Shown here one piece after another: positions 15,996 through 24,761 of a stretch of DNA of 40,299 nucleotides. Source of the stretch: Gammaproteobacteria bacterium (GTDB taxonomy: Bacteria > Pseudomonadota > Gammaproteobacteria > Steroidobacterales > Steroidobacteraceae). The position numbers and the translations under genes are program-made. Every line of letters starts with the position of its first letter. Positions within the stretch are counted from its first letter, which is position 1. Location of the stretch: contig JAGWPU010000023.1 in assembly GCA_028870355.1 (NCBI GenBank), positions 1-40,299 of the forward strand, read 5' to 3'. The notes beneath the pieces are model-generated. The model was not told the DNA's origin, ran no database searches, and worked only from the letters and a program-made list of their open reading frames with translations.

Positions 15996-18407
15996 TCAGA
16001 ACCGGTACGACGCCGTCACGCCGATGGTTCGCGGCTGATAGCCACGCGCGAAGTAGTTCGTGTCGAAGTTCGGCGGGAAGCCGTTCAGCGGCGTCGTCGC
16101 CAGGTCGCGCGCGAGGAACAGCGGGCTGTGGAAGTTCGTCAGGTTGTGGACCCACAGCATCACGTCCCAGCCGCCGAAGTACATGCCGGCACGAAGATTC
16201 AGCACGCTGACCGTAGGCAATCCCGGCAGCGTCGGATCGTCGTTCGGCGCGTTCGCCGGATCCTGATACGGCTGCAGCGAGTTCTGTGCGGTCGAGAACT
16301 GGTATTCGGCGCGCAGGTACGGCCGGTGCGGCAGCGAGTGCCACTCGTAGCTCAGGTTCGCCTCGACGTTCCACGGCGCGCTCGGCAGGTGATCGCCCGC
16401 GGTCACCAGCGGGTACACCCCGGCGAGCGACACGTTGGTCGTGAACGCCGAGTCCGTGTAGGCGCCGGTCACGCCGACCGTGAGGTCCTCGGTCGGCCGC
16501 CAGTTGATCGCGACGTCGCCGCCCTTGCCGGTCACGGACCCGAGGTTGTAATCGAAGCCGAGGCCGCAGGTCAGGTAGACGAACTGCTGGATGTTGTTCC
16601 ACTTGAGGTAATAGATCGACGCGCTGATCTCGAGGCGGTTGCGGAACAGCGTGTTCTTCGAGCCGAGCTCGTATTGCCACAGCGAATCGGACGCGTACGA
16701 CGGCGGCTGTTGCGGGAGCCCGTACGAGCAGTTCTGCGGCAAGGCCGCGTTGATACCGCCCGGCCGGAAGCCCTTCGCCGCGCTGACGTAGTACAGGCTG
16801 TTGCTCGTCGGCTTGTAGTTGATCACGAAGCGTGGCGTGACCGGGTTGCCGCTGCCGGTGTTGGTGCTCTTGATCCCCGTGCCCACGATCAGCGCGCCGC
16901 TCTCGTTGATCACGCCGGTGTAGGTCAGGTGCGAGTAGCGCAGGCCCGCGGTCGCCTTGATCTTCGGCGTGATCTTGTAGGACAGCTCGCCGTAGACCGC
17001 GACCTGTTTGTCGAGCATCGAGAACTGCGGCTGATGGTACGCATTGCCCGGATCCGCCGGGCTGATGTCGGCACTGACGATATGCTCGGTCGAGTTCTCA
17101 TGCACGTGCGCATAATAGACGCCGGCAGTCCACTGGAAGCGGCTCGCCTCGTTCGACGAGCTCGCGCGCCACTCCTGCGTGAAATTGTCCTGCCGGTCGG
17201 TGAAGTACGCGCTGCTGAAATCGTTCGGCGCGGTGTACTGGTTGTACAGGAAGATCGTCGGCGCCCACTGCGAGTAATCCGAAATCGAATGCTGGGCGCG
17301 CGAGAAGTACGAGGTGTTCGAGGTGAACTGCACGCCGGGCAGGCTCCACTCGACCTTCACCGCGCCGATGTACCAGGGGTCGGTGCTCGGGTTGCGCTGC
17401 AGGTTGCCGTTGTTGTAGTCGTTGCGTGACGGCACCGACAGATTGCGCCAGTACACCGCGGTGTCGTTGATGTGCAGGGTCTGCACGTAGAACGACGGCA
17501 GGATCGAGAAGTTGTCGTTCGGCTGCCACTTGAGCGCCGCGCGGAAGGTCGCCGAGTCCTGCCAGTTCGCGTTCGCCTCGGTCGTGCCGGTGATCGTCGG
17601 CGAGCCGGTGTACACGGTCGCGGGCGCGGTGCCGTAGCAGGGCGTGCAAGTGATCAGGGTGCTCGGCGGCGGCGCGTAAGCGACGCGATTCACCCAGCCG
17701 CCGTCGTGGCGGATCGACGCGCTCACGCGGAACCCGAGCTTGCCGTCGATGATCGGTCCGCCGAACGCTGCGCCGGCCGCGTAGTCGTTGCCGCCGCCGT
17801 CGATCTCGCCGAAATCGGCGCGCGCGAAGCCCGAGTAGCGGTGCAGCCCCGGATCCGGCGTGATGAAGCGGACCGTGCCGCCCTCGGATCCGGCGCCGAA
17901 CAGCGTGCCCTGTGGGCCCTTGAGCACCTCGACCCGCTCCAGATCGAAGAGCTGCGGATACGCCATCACCGTGCCGAAGTTCAGGTGACGCCCCTGGATC
18001 GGCGTGTCGTCGATGTAGATGCCCGTGGTCGAGGCACCGGCATTCGAGTCGACACCGCGAATCGCGATATCGGAGTCCTCGTCGTTGTAGTTGCCGGACA
18101 CGCTCGTGCCGTTGCGCTGGAACGTGATGCCCGGCGCGACGCGCGCGAGATCGTCGATCGTGTGCAGCTGTTGCTGCTGGAGCGCCTGTCGTCCGAACGC
18201 GGTCACGCTCATCGGCACGTCCATCAGGCGCTCGGTGCGTCGCTCGGCCGTGACGACGACCTGTTGCAGTTGATCCCCGGCCTGGGCCGACGCGTTCGTC
18301 GCGTCGTTGGTCTGGGCCGCGGCGAGACCGATCGCAAGCGCGCAGCTGACGCCCGACGCGACGCCGAGCCTGCGCGCGCGAGCCCAATCGAGACGGTGAT
18401 GGTTCAT
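15996..18407 (-). CDS. TonB-dependent outer-membrane receptor
   Basis: This is an 803-residue outer-membrane receptor. A signal peptide spans residues about 1-36, with a hydrophobic stretch ending in AIGLAAAQ. A TonB box-like QQVVVTAERR follows. The plug domain contains DVPMSVTAFG, DDLARVAPGITFQR, IAIRGVD, IYIDDTPIQG, LERVEVLKGPQGTLFGAGSEGGTVRFIT. A 22-strand barrel follows and ends in the aromatic SYRF outer-membrane signature. ATG 18407 is chosen over GTG 18422 because GAGGA lies nine bases upstream. The plug is of the type common in sphingomonad and Steroidobacter-like receptors for large organic substrates; the sequence does not say iron or carbon source. It immediately follows the Lrp regulator gene and precedes the SDR pair, so it likely imports the substrate of this unit. 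Confidence 0.93.
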   Translation of the reverse strand: MNHHRLDWARARRLGVASGVSCALAIGLAAAQTNDATNASAQAGDQLQQVVVTAERRTERLMDVPMSVTAFGRQALQQQQLHTIDDLARVAPGITFQRNGTSVSGNYNDEDSDIAIRGVDSNAGASTTGIYIDDTPIQGRHLNFGTVMAYPQLFDLERVEVLKGPQGTLFGAGSEGGTVRFITPDPGLHRYSGFARADFGEIDGGGNDYAAGAAFGGPIIDGKLGFRVSASIRHDGGWVNRVAYAPPPSTLITCTPCYGTAPATVYTGSPTITGTTEANANWQDSATFRAALKWQPNDNFSILPSFYVQTLHINDTAVYWRNLSVPSRNDYNNGNLQRNPSTDPWYIGAVKVEWSLPGVQFTSNTSYFSRAQHSISDYSQWAPTIFLYNQYTAPNDFSSAYFTDRQDNFTQEWRASSSNEASRFQWTAGVYYAHVHENSTEHIVSADISPADPGNAYHQPQFSMLDKQVAVYGELSYKITPKIKATAGLRYSHLTYTGVINESGALIVGTGIKSTNTGSGNPVTPRFVINYKPTSNSLYYVSAAKGFRPGGINAALPQNCSYGLPQQPPSYASDSLWQYELGSKNTLFRNRLEISASIYYLKWNNIQQFVYLTCGLGFDYNLGSVTGKGGDVAINWRPTEDLTVGVTGAYTDSAFTTNVSLAGVYPLVTAGDHLPSAPWNVEANLSYEWHSLPHRPYLRAEYQFSTAQNSLQPYQDPANAPNDDPTLPGLPTVSVLNLRAGMYFGGWDVMLWVHNLTNFHSPLFLARDLATTPLNGFPPNFDTNYFARGYQPRTIGVTASYRF

Positions 18408-18422
18408 GGTCCGCGTCCTCAC

Positions 18423-18935
18423 TTAACTGACCGAATAGGTGAACGTGTGCTTGTAGGTGCCGAGGTACATCAGGATCACGGCGTCGGCGACCTCGCCGAG
18501 CGAGCGGATCTTCTCGTTGGTCACGCGCAGCAGCTGCTCGTGGCTTTCGCAGACGAGTTCGGCGATCACGTCGTACGGCCCGGCGGTCGCGACCACGTAG
18601 ATCGACTCGGGGAGCGCGGCGATCGCCTTCGCGATCCGGCGCGAGTCGCCGCGCGCCTTGATCCCGATCAGCGCCATCGACTTCGAGCCGAGCCGCACCG
18701 GATCCGTGACCGCCGCGATCTGCATCACCCCGCGGGCGAGCAGGCGCTGCACGCGCTGGCGCGCCGCGGCCTCCGACAGTCCCACCCGCGCGCCGATCTT
18801 GCCGTACGCCATCCGGCCGTCCTTCTGCAGCGCGCGCACGATCGCGCGATCGATCGCATCAAGTGTCAGCGGGCGGGCGCGAGTGCTCGTCGGGGAGTGT
18901 GCGACTGAAATCGTTGTCTCCGGGGCGTTTTGCAA
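18423..18935 (-). CDS. Lrp/AsnC-family transcriptional regulator
   Basis: This is a 170-residue regulator. The winged helix-turn-helix starts at LTLDAIDRAIVRALQKDGRMAYGKIGARVGLSEAAARQRVQRL (residues about 23-66). An RAM ligand-binding domain follows (KSMALIGIKA..., IYVVATAGPYDVIAELVC, about 83-150). The frame has no ATG before the HTH; the only usable initiation codon is TTG 18935, giving a 22-residue extension before the usual family start. The TTG lies inside a CAACG-N5-CGTTG palindrome, so the protein may bind over its own start. The receptor gene begins within a few bases of its stop, and the divergent aminotransferase gene starts about 150 bases away. It most likely senses an amino acid or amine and controls both directions. 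Confidence 0.9.
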   Translation of the reverse strand: MQNAPETTISVAHSPTSTRARPLTLDAIDRAIVRALQKDGRMAYGKIGARVGLSEAAARQRVQRLLARGVMQIAAVTDPVRLGSKSMALIGIKARGDSRRIAKAIAALPESIYVVATAGPYDVIAELVCESHEQLLRVTNEKIRSLGEVADAVILMYLGTYKHTFTYSVS

Positions 18936-18948
18936 CGAAATCCGTTGT
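18907..18948. promoter_or_regulatory. Candidate Lrp operator: repeats GAAATC(C)GTTGT and CAACG palindrome
   Basis: GAAATCGTTGT (18907-18917) and GAAATCCGTTGT (18937-18948) are direct repeats whose starts are 30 bases apart, close to three helical turns. The second copy is part of the perfect inverted repeat CAACG-aaatc-CGTTG (18933-18947), a 15-base symmetry typical for Lrp/AsnC sites. Two further GTTGTCG elements follow, at about 18949 and 18975. Confidence 0.55.
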
Positions 18949-18974
18949 GTTGTCGGGGAGCGACATCTATTCTA
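18945..18974 (+). promoter_or_regulatory. Candidate promoter with -10 shared by both strands
   Basis: On the plus strand TTGTGT (18945-18950) and TATTCT (18968-18973) are 17 bases apart. On the minus strand the same bases read TAGAAT (18974-18969), a 5 of 6 match to a -10. The only AT-rich stretch between the divergent genes is thus readable both ways and is flanked by the repeats above. Confidence 0.4.
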
Positions 18975-19088
18975 GTTGTCGACGGACTGTAGTCGCGGTG
19001 GCGGGTGCTGTCAACGCCGCGATGCGCCGGCGCAAGGCCGGTGGCGTGGACGTGCGCGGGGTCGAAGCCACTGTGGGGGAGAGACGGA

Positions 19089-20480
19089 GTGAATTCAGCG
19101 GCGATTTCCGGCGGAACGGGGCGGTCGATCGATCGCGAGCGCCTGCAGCGGCTGCATGCGCGTGAATTGGACGCGTTCGCGAACGCGCATCCGCGCTCGC
19201 GCGCGCTGCACGAGCGGGCCCGGGCGTCGATGCTCGGCGGCGTGCCGATGCCGTGGATGGCGCGCTGGCCTGGCGGCTTCCCGGTGTACGCGGCGAGCGC
19301 GACGGGTTCGCGGATCGTCGACGTCGATGGCCACGCGTACGTGGACCTGTGCCTCGGCGACACCGGTGCGATGGGCGGTCACAGCCCGGCGGCGATGGTC
19401 GAGGCGGTGCGTGCGCAGCTCGGGCACGGCACGACGATGATGCTGCCGACCGAGGCGAGCGTCGGCGCGGCGGAGAATCTCGCGCGCCGGTTCGGCGTGC
19501 GCTACTGGCAGTTCACGCTGTCCGCGACCGACGCGAACCGCACCGCGCTGCGCCTCGCGCGCCAGATCACCGGACGGCCGCTGGTGGTCGTGCACAGTTA
19601 CTGCTACCACGGCACCGTCGACGAGACCTTCGCGGTCCGCGCGCCGGACGGCGCGACCCGCTCGCGCGAGGGCAACGTCGGTCCCGCGGTCGATCCGGCG
19701 GCGACGACGCGCGCGGTCGAGTTCAACGACGTCGGACAGCTCGAGGCCGCGCTCGCGGACGATGCGGTCGCGTGCGTGATCGCCGAGCCGGCGTTGACCA
19801 ACATGGGGATCGTGCTGCCCGAGCCGGGCTATCACGAGGCCTTGCGCTCGCTCACGCGCCGTCACGGCACGCTGCTGCTGATCGATGAGACGCACACGTT
19901 CTCGGCCGGGTACGGCGGCTGCACCCGGGCCTGGGGGCTCGAGCCCGATCTCGTGACGATCGGCAAGTCGATCGGCGGCGGCGTTCCGTGCGGGGCGCTC
20001 GGGATGAGTGCCGAGGTCGGGCGCCGGATCGCGGCGCAGGAGGGCGTCGACTACGAGGACACCGGCGGCGTCGGCGGCACGCTCGCGGGCAACGCGCTGT
20101 CGGCGGCCGCGATGCGCGCAACGCTCGAGGAGGTGCTCACCGAGGCCGCGTTCGGGCGCATGATCGGTCTCGCCGGGGAGTTGCAGCGCTCCATCGCGCG
20201 CACGATCGAGTCGCGACGGCTGCCGTGGAATGTCGTGCAGCTCGGATGCCGCGTCGAGTACGGCTTCCTGCCGAGCCCGGCCCGCAACGGGACGACCGCG
20301 AAGGCGGGCGCGGACCGGGACCTCGAGGCGTACCTGCACCTGTACCTGCTGAATCGCGGCGTGCTGATCACGCCGTTCCACAACATGGTGTTGATGTCCC
20401 CGTCGACGACGGCCGAGGACGTCGCAGCCCACGATCGCGGCTTCGCGGCGGCGATCGACGAGTTACTCGGCACGGACTGA
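19089..20480 (+). CDS. Class III (glutamate-1-semialdehyde aminomutase-like) aminotransferase
   Basis: This is a 463-residue PLP-dependent aminotransferase. GTG 19089 is chosen because GGGGGAGAG lies directly upstream; the frame is open further, to 19005, without support. The PLP lysine is Lys293 in TIGKSIGGGVPCGALG, the ring-pairing aspartate is in LLIDETHTFSAGYGG, and the stacking aromatic is in CYHGTVDE. Odd point: where most class III enzymes have (S/N)xG(S/T)EA for the phosphate cup, this protein has LSATDANRTALRLAR. That marks a divergent subfamily. It is the first gene of the rightward set, followed by an amino-acid permease and an amidase. It probably removes or moves the amino group of the pathway substrate. 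Confidence 0.88.
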   Translation: MNSAAISGGTGRSIDRERLQRLHARELDAFANAHPRSRALHERARASMLGGVPMPWMARWPGGFPVYAASATGSRIVDVDGHAYVDLCLGDTGAMGGHSPAAMVEAVRAQLGHGTTMMLPTEASVGAAENLARRFGVRYWQFTLSATDANRTALRLARQITGRPLVVVHSYCYHGTVDETFAVRAPDGATRSREGNVGPAVDPAATTRAVEFNDVGQLEAALADDAVACVIAEPALTNMGIVLPEPGYHEALRSLTRRHGTLLLIDETHTFSAGYGGCTRAWGLEPDLVTIGKSIGGGVPCGALGMSAEVGRRIAAQEGVDYEDTGGVGGTLAGNALSAAAMRATLEEVLTEAAFGRMIGLAGELQRSIARTIESRRLPWNVVQLGCRVEYGFLPSPARNGTTAKAGADRDLEAYLHLYLLNRGVLITPFHNMVLMSPSTTAEDVAAHDRGFAAAIDELLGTD

Positions 20481-20519
20481 GTCGAGGCGCCGCCGAAGGC
20501 CTCGCGGAACGAACGGACC

Positions 20520-21836
20520 ATGGAGCCACTCAAGCGCACGCTGAAGTACTGGGACCTGGTCCTGTACGGACTTGCGTACATCGCGCCGATAACGCCGTTC
20601 TCGACCGTCGGGTTCGTCTGGGACGCCTCGAAGGGGCTGATCGCGCTCGCCTACGTGCTCGGCGGCGTGTGCATGTTCTTCACCGCGAAGAGTTACGCCG
20701 TGATGAGCGAGACGACCCCGTCCGCGGGCTCGGTCTACGGGTTCGCGCGCCATGCGATCGGGGTGTTTCCCGGGTTCGTCGCCGGCTGGATGATCCTGCT
20801 GGACTACCTGCTGATCCCGGCGTTCGTGTTCGTGCTGATCGCGGTCGCGCTCGGCACGCTGGTGCCGTCGGTCGACCGTTCCGTGTGGATCGTGCTGATG
20901 GTCGCGTTCACGCTCGGGATCAACTGGTTCGGCGTGACCGTGACGACGCGCGCGAATTTCGTCGCGGTCGCGATCCAGACGGTGGTCACCGTCGGCTTCG
21001 TTGCGCTGTGCGTGATCGCGATCGCGCACGGCAAGGGCAACGGCGCGCTCACCTTGAAGCCGTTCTGGAACCCGCAGACGTTCGACGGCGGCGCGCTGCT
21101 GACCGCGACCTCGATCTGCGTGATGTCGTTCCTCGGCTTCGACGCGATCTCGACGCTGTCGGAAGAAGTCGTCGGCGACGATCCGGGCCTGATCGGCCGC
21201 GCGATCATCGGCGTGCTGGTGATCTCCGGGGCGTTCTTCGTGCTGGTCGCGTGGGTGCTCGGCAATCTGCTGCCCGGGATCGCGTTGCACGATCCCGCGG
21301 CCGCGATCTACGAACTCGCCGCCTGGGCGGTCGGACCCTGGGCCTCGAGCGTGATCGCGTGGACCTACGTGCTCGTGATCGGCCTGTCGAACGCGATCCC
21401 GATGCTGATCGGCGTCGCACGCGTGCTCTACGCGATGGGCCGGGACCGGCAGCTGCCCGGAACGCTCGCGCGGGTCCATCCGCGCTACCACACCCCGTAC
21501 GTCGGCATGCTCACCGCGTCGGGGATCTCGCTCGCCGTCGCGCTCGCGATGCGCAACCGGCTCGGAGATCTCGCGACGATCGTGAACTTCGGCGCGCTGT
21601 GCGGATTCCTGATGCTGCACGTCTCGGTGCTGGTCGAGTTCGTCTGGCGGCGCCGCTCGCGCCGCTGGCTGGTGCACTGGGTGACACCGGTGCTCGGGAT
21701 TGCGGTCGTGCTGATGGTGCTCTCGGGGATGAGCCGGCTCGCGCTGATCGTCGGCTCGACCTGGCTCGCGGCCGGGTGCCTCTGGGGACTCGCGCTGCAC
21801 ACCCGCCGGCGCGCGAAGCTCGCGATCGAACTGTAA
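20520..21836 (+). CDS. APC-superfamily amino acid/amine permease
   Basis: This is a 438-residue inner-membrane transporter with about 12 predicted membrane helices. The N-terminal LKYWDLVLYGLAYIAPITPFSTVGFVW is the TM1 region of APC permeases, with the unwound GLAYIAP ligand site. SEETPSAGS-like residues (SETTPSAGSVYGFAR) form TM2, and CVMSFLGFDAISTLSEE is the TM6 signature. The ATG at 20520 has only a weak GGAACG upstream. It lies 39 bases after the aminotransferase and 45 bases before the amidase, in the same direction. It likely carries an amino acid, polyamine or related amine across the inner membrane as part of the pathway fed by the divergent TonB receptor. Confidence 0.92.
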   Translation: MEPLKRTLKYWDLVLYGLAYIAPITPFSTVGFVWDASKGLIALAYVLGGVCMFFTAKSYAVMSETTPSAGSVYGFARHAIGVFPGFVAGWMILLDYLLIPAFVFVLIAVALGTLVPSVDRSVWIVLMVAFTLGINWFGVTVTTRANFVAVAIQTVVTVGFVALCVIAIAHGKGNGALTLKPFWNPQTFDGGALLTATSICVMSFLGFDAISTLSEEVVGDDPGLIGRAIIGVLVISGAFFVLVAWVLGNLLPGIALHDPAAAIYELAAWAVGPWASSVIAWTYVLVIGLSNAIPMLIGVARVLYAMGRDRQLPGTLARVHPRYHTPYVGMLTASGISLAVALAMRNRLGDLATIVNFGALCGFLMLHVSVLVEFVWRRRSRRWLVHWVTPVLGIAVVLMVLSGMSRLALIVGSTWLAAGCLWGLALHTRRRAKLAIEL

Positions 21837-21881
21837 CGAGGCGGGCGGCCGGGGTAGCGCCGCCGCCGGAGGGGCGAACCG

Positions 21882-23339
21882 ATGACCGATGAGCTTTGTT
21901 ACCGTTCCGCGGGCGAATCGATCCGCGCGTTCCGCGCGGGCGAGAGCTCGCCGGTCGAGCTGATGCGCGCGGTGCTCGAGCGGGCCGAGCGGCAGACGGC
22001 GAGCTTGAACGCGACGACCGCGATCCATGCGGAGGCGGCCCTCGCGGCCGCGAGCGCCGCTGAGGCGCGCTACCGGGCGGGGACCGCGCGGCCGCTCGAG
22101 GGCATCCCGGTCGCGATCAAGGAGGAGACCTCGGTCGCGGGCTGGCGCAAGACGATCGGCTCGTTCCTGTGGGACGAGGTGCCGACCGCGCACCACCCGA
22201 TGGTCGACAAGCTGATCGCGGCCGGTGCGATTCCGCACCTGCAGACCAGCGTGCCGGAGTTCTGCCTGATCGGCCAGACACTGTCGCGCCGCTACGGGGT
22301 GAGCCGCAACCCCTGGAATCCGGCGATCACGCCGGGCGGTTCGAGCGGCGGGTCGGGGGCGGCGCTCGCGGCCGGGATGGCACCGCTCGCGACGGGGAGC
22401 GATATGGCCGGCTCGATCCGGATCCCGGCGGCGATGTGCGGCGTGTACGGGTTCAAGCCGCCGTTCGGACGTCTCGCGAGCGCGCCCGGCGAGGAGCTGT
22501 TCGCATTCGCGGTCGAAGGGCCGATGGCGCGCACGGTCGAGGATCTCGCGTTGATGCAGAACGTGATCGCCGGGCCGCACCCGGCGACCTATTCCGGGAT
22601 GCCGTACGTGCCGCTGCCGGCCGAGCCCGCTGCGATCGCCGGCCTGCGGATCGGCCTGTCGTTCACGACCGGGCACACCACGCTGTGTCCGGACACCCGC
22701 CGCAATCTCGAGCGCGCCGGCGCGGCGCTCGAACGCGCCGGCGCGATCATCGAACCGGTCGACCTGCGCTGGGACGGCGAGGCGCTCGCCAACGCGCTGA
22801 TCGAGGCGATCTTCGGAATCTTCCTCGACGAGTATCTCTCGAAGCTGCCGGCCGAAAAGCTCGACCAGGGCAGCTCGTACCTGCGCTGGCTGATGGAACG
22901 CTACTGCGGCAAGCGCAATTCGATCACCAAAGCCGCCGGACTCGCGCTCGGCCTGCACCAGGAACTCGAACACAAGCTCTGGGGCCGGGGGATCGCGGCC
23001 CTGATCTGCCCGACGGTGTTCGCGACCGACATCGCCGCCGATCTCGACCTCGCGAGCGTGCGCGAGGTGCCGATCGGGGACACGCGGGTCGACAGCTACC
23101 TCGGCTGGGTCGCAACGCCGCCGTTCAACCTGCTGAGCCGATACCCGGCGCTCGCCGCGCCGACCGGACTCGCGGCGAACGGGGTCCCGACCAGCCTGCA
23201 GATCGTGGGTCCTGCGTTCGACGATGCGATCGTGTTCCGGATCGCACACCACTTCGCGCGAGTCACCGACGGCGGCCTCTACCGGCGCCACTTCCCGCCA
23301 GGCTGCGGAGTCGACGGCGGGCGCACCGAACGGTTATAA
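21882..23339 (+). CDS. Amidase-signature-family hydrolase
   Basis: This is a 485-residue amidase. The Ser-cisSer-Lys triad reads as Lys80 (VAIKEET), cis-Ser at 154/155 in PGGSSGGSG, and nucleophile Ser178 in GSDMAGSIRIPA, with the usual 23-24 residue gap between the serines. GSDMAGS replaces the more common DTGGS, a modest deviation near the oxyanion hole. GGAGG is placed eight to ten bases before the ATG. It hydrolyses an amide bond, probably in the cytosol since no signal peptide is present. Next to the APC permease and aminotransferase, and with an HDAC-like deacetylase in the opposite operon, it suggests the unit deals with amide- or N-acyl-linked compounds. Confidence 0.92.
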   Translation: MTDELCYRSAGESIRAFRAGESSPVELMRAVLERAERQTASLNATTAIHAEAALAAASAAEARYRAGTARPLEGIPVAIKEETSVAGWRKTIGSFLWDEVPTAHHPMVDKLIAAGAIPHLQTSVPEFCLIGQTLSRRYGVSRNPWNPAITPGGSSGGSGAALAAGMAPLATGSDMAGSIRIPAAMCGVYGFKPPFGRLASAPGEELFAFAVEGPMARTVEDLALMQNVIAGPHPATYSGMPYVPLPAEPAAIAGLRIGLSFTTGHTTLCPDTRRNLERAGAALERAGAIIEPVDLRWDGEALANALIEAIFGIFLDEYLSKLPAEKLDQGSSYLRWLMERYCGKRNSITKAAGLALGLHQELEHKLWGRGIAALICPTVFATDIAADLDLASVREVPIGDTRVDSYLGWVATPPFNLLSRYPALAAPTGLAANGVPTSLQIVGPAFDDAIVFRIAHHFARVTDGGLYRRHFPPGCGVDGGRTERL

Positions 23340-23366
23340 AGAGGCAAACAACCGAACGGGGGAGTC

Positions 23367-24761
23367 GTGGAACACCCAGGAAAGGACCTCGCGGCGGCCG
23401 CGTCGGCGCGACGTTACATGCGCTACGTCGCCGTGCTCGCGGCGCTCGCGGGACTGATGTTCGGCCTCGACGTCGGCGTGATCTCGGGCGCCCAGCAGTT
23501 CATCCAGCGAACCTTCGCGATCGACGACCGGATGATCGAGCACATCGTGAGCAGCATGATGGTCGGCGCGGCGGTCGGCGCGGGGCTCGCCGCCTGGCTG
23601 TCGGGACACTTCGGGCGCAAGCGCTCGCTCCTGTGGAGCGCGTCGCTGTTCGTCGCCGGGTCGCTCGCGAGCGCGGCCGCGGGGTCGCCGGTCGCGCTGA
23701 TCGGCGCGCGCCTCGTGCTCGGCGTCGCGATCGGGATCGCGGCATTCACCGCGCCGCTGTACCTCGCCGAGATCGCTCCGGAGGACAAGCGCGGCGCGAT
23801 GATCTCGACCTACCAGTTGATGATCACGATCGGGATCTTCCTCGCGTTCGTGTCGGACACGGTGTTCAGCTACTCCGGACGCTGGCGCTGGATGCTCGGG
23901 ATCATCGCGGTCCCGGGCATCGCGTTCCTGCTCGGGGTGCTCGGCCTGCCGGAGAGCCCGCGCTGGCTCGTGCTGCGCGGCCGGCACGACGACGCGACCG
24001 GCGTGCTGAACCGGTTGCGCGGCGACGAGACGACCGCGCGCGCCGAAGTCGCGGAGATCGAGGAGCGCCTGCGGACCCCGCAGCAAGGCTGGCAGCTGCT
24101 GCGCGAGAACCGCAACTTCCGCCGTTCCGTCGGCCTCGGAATCGCGCTGCAGGTGGTGCAGCAACTCACCGGCATCAACATCGTGATGTACTACGCGCCG
24201 CGGATCTTCGCCGACATGGGCTACGCGACCGGTACGCAGATGCTGTTCACCGCGGTCGTCGGGCTGACCAACGTGCTCGCGACGTTCATCGCGATCGGCT
24301 TCGTCGACCGCATCGGGCGCAAGCCGATCCTCTATGCCGGCTTCGTGGTGATGGCGGTCGGTCTCGCGGTGGTCGGCACGCTGATGGCGTCCGGAATGGC
24401 GACTCAGGGGCAACGATTGCTCGCGGTCGCGATGCTGCTGGTGTTCGTGATCGGCTTCGCGTTCTCGGCTGGCCCGCTGGTGTGGACGCTGTGCTCGGAG
24501 ATCCAGCCGCTCAAGGGGCGGGATTTCGGCATCGGCGTCTCGACGGTGACGAACTGGCTCGGCACGGCGGCGGTCGGCGCGACGTTCCTCACGCTGCTGA
24601 ACCACCTGGGTCACGCGCAGACGTTCTGGTTGTACGCCGCGTTCAACGCGTCGTTCCTGCTGTTCACCTGGGCGTTCGTTCCCGAGACCAAGGGCGTGAG
24701 CCTCGAGGCGATCGAGCGGCGGCTGATGGACGGGCGCGCGCTACGGGAGATCGGGGAATGA
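23367..24761 (+). CDS. Sugar-porter family MFS transporter
   Basis: This is a 464-residue, 12-helix major facilitator of the sugar porter family (GalP/AraE/XylE type). Family motifs present: GLMFGLDVGVISGA in TM1, SGHFGRKRSLL (loop 2-3), LPESPRWLVLRG after TM6, FVDRIGRKPILYAG (loop 8-9) and VPETKGVSLEAIE after TM12. The start is GTG 23367 just behind GGGGGAG; spacing is short, and ATG 23418 without a Shine-Dalgarno is the alternative. It follows the amidase by 27 bases and overlaps the DUF481 gene by ATGA. A sugar porter at the end of an amine/amide set may export or import a sugar-like part of the substrate, e.g. of a glycosylated or amino-sugar compound. That is speculation. Confidence 0.92.
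   Translation: MEHPGKDLAAAASARRYMRYVAVLAALAGLMFGLDVGVISGAQQFIQRTFAIDDRMIEHIVSSMMVGAAVGAGLAAWLSGHFGRKRSLLWSASLFVAGSLASAAAGSPVALIGARLVLGVAIGIAAFTAPLYLAEIAPEDKRGAMISTYQLMITIGIFLAFVSDTVFSYSGRWRWMLGIIAVPGIAFLLGVLGLPESPRWLVLRGRHDDATGVLNRLRGDETTARAEVAEIEERLRTPQQGWQLLRENRNFRRSVGLGIALQVVQQLTGINIVMYYAPRIFADMGYATGTQMLFTAVVGLTNVLATFIAIGFVDRIGRKPILYAGFVVMAVGLAVVGTLMASGMATQGQRLLAVAMLLVFVIGFAFSAGPLVWTLCSEIQPLKGRDFGIGVSTVTNWLGTAAVGATFLTLLNHLGHAQTFWLYAAFNASFLLFTWAFVPETKGVSLEAIERRLMDGRALREIGE

Noticed and set aside
20463-23291. 942-codon minus-strand open frame opposite permease and amidase
   Set aside because: Composition is Arg/Asp/His-rich without motifs and the plus strand encodes clear families; a GC-driven shadow frame.
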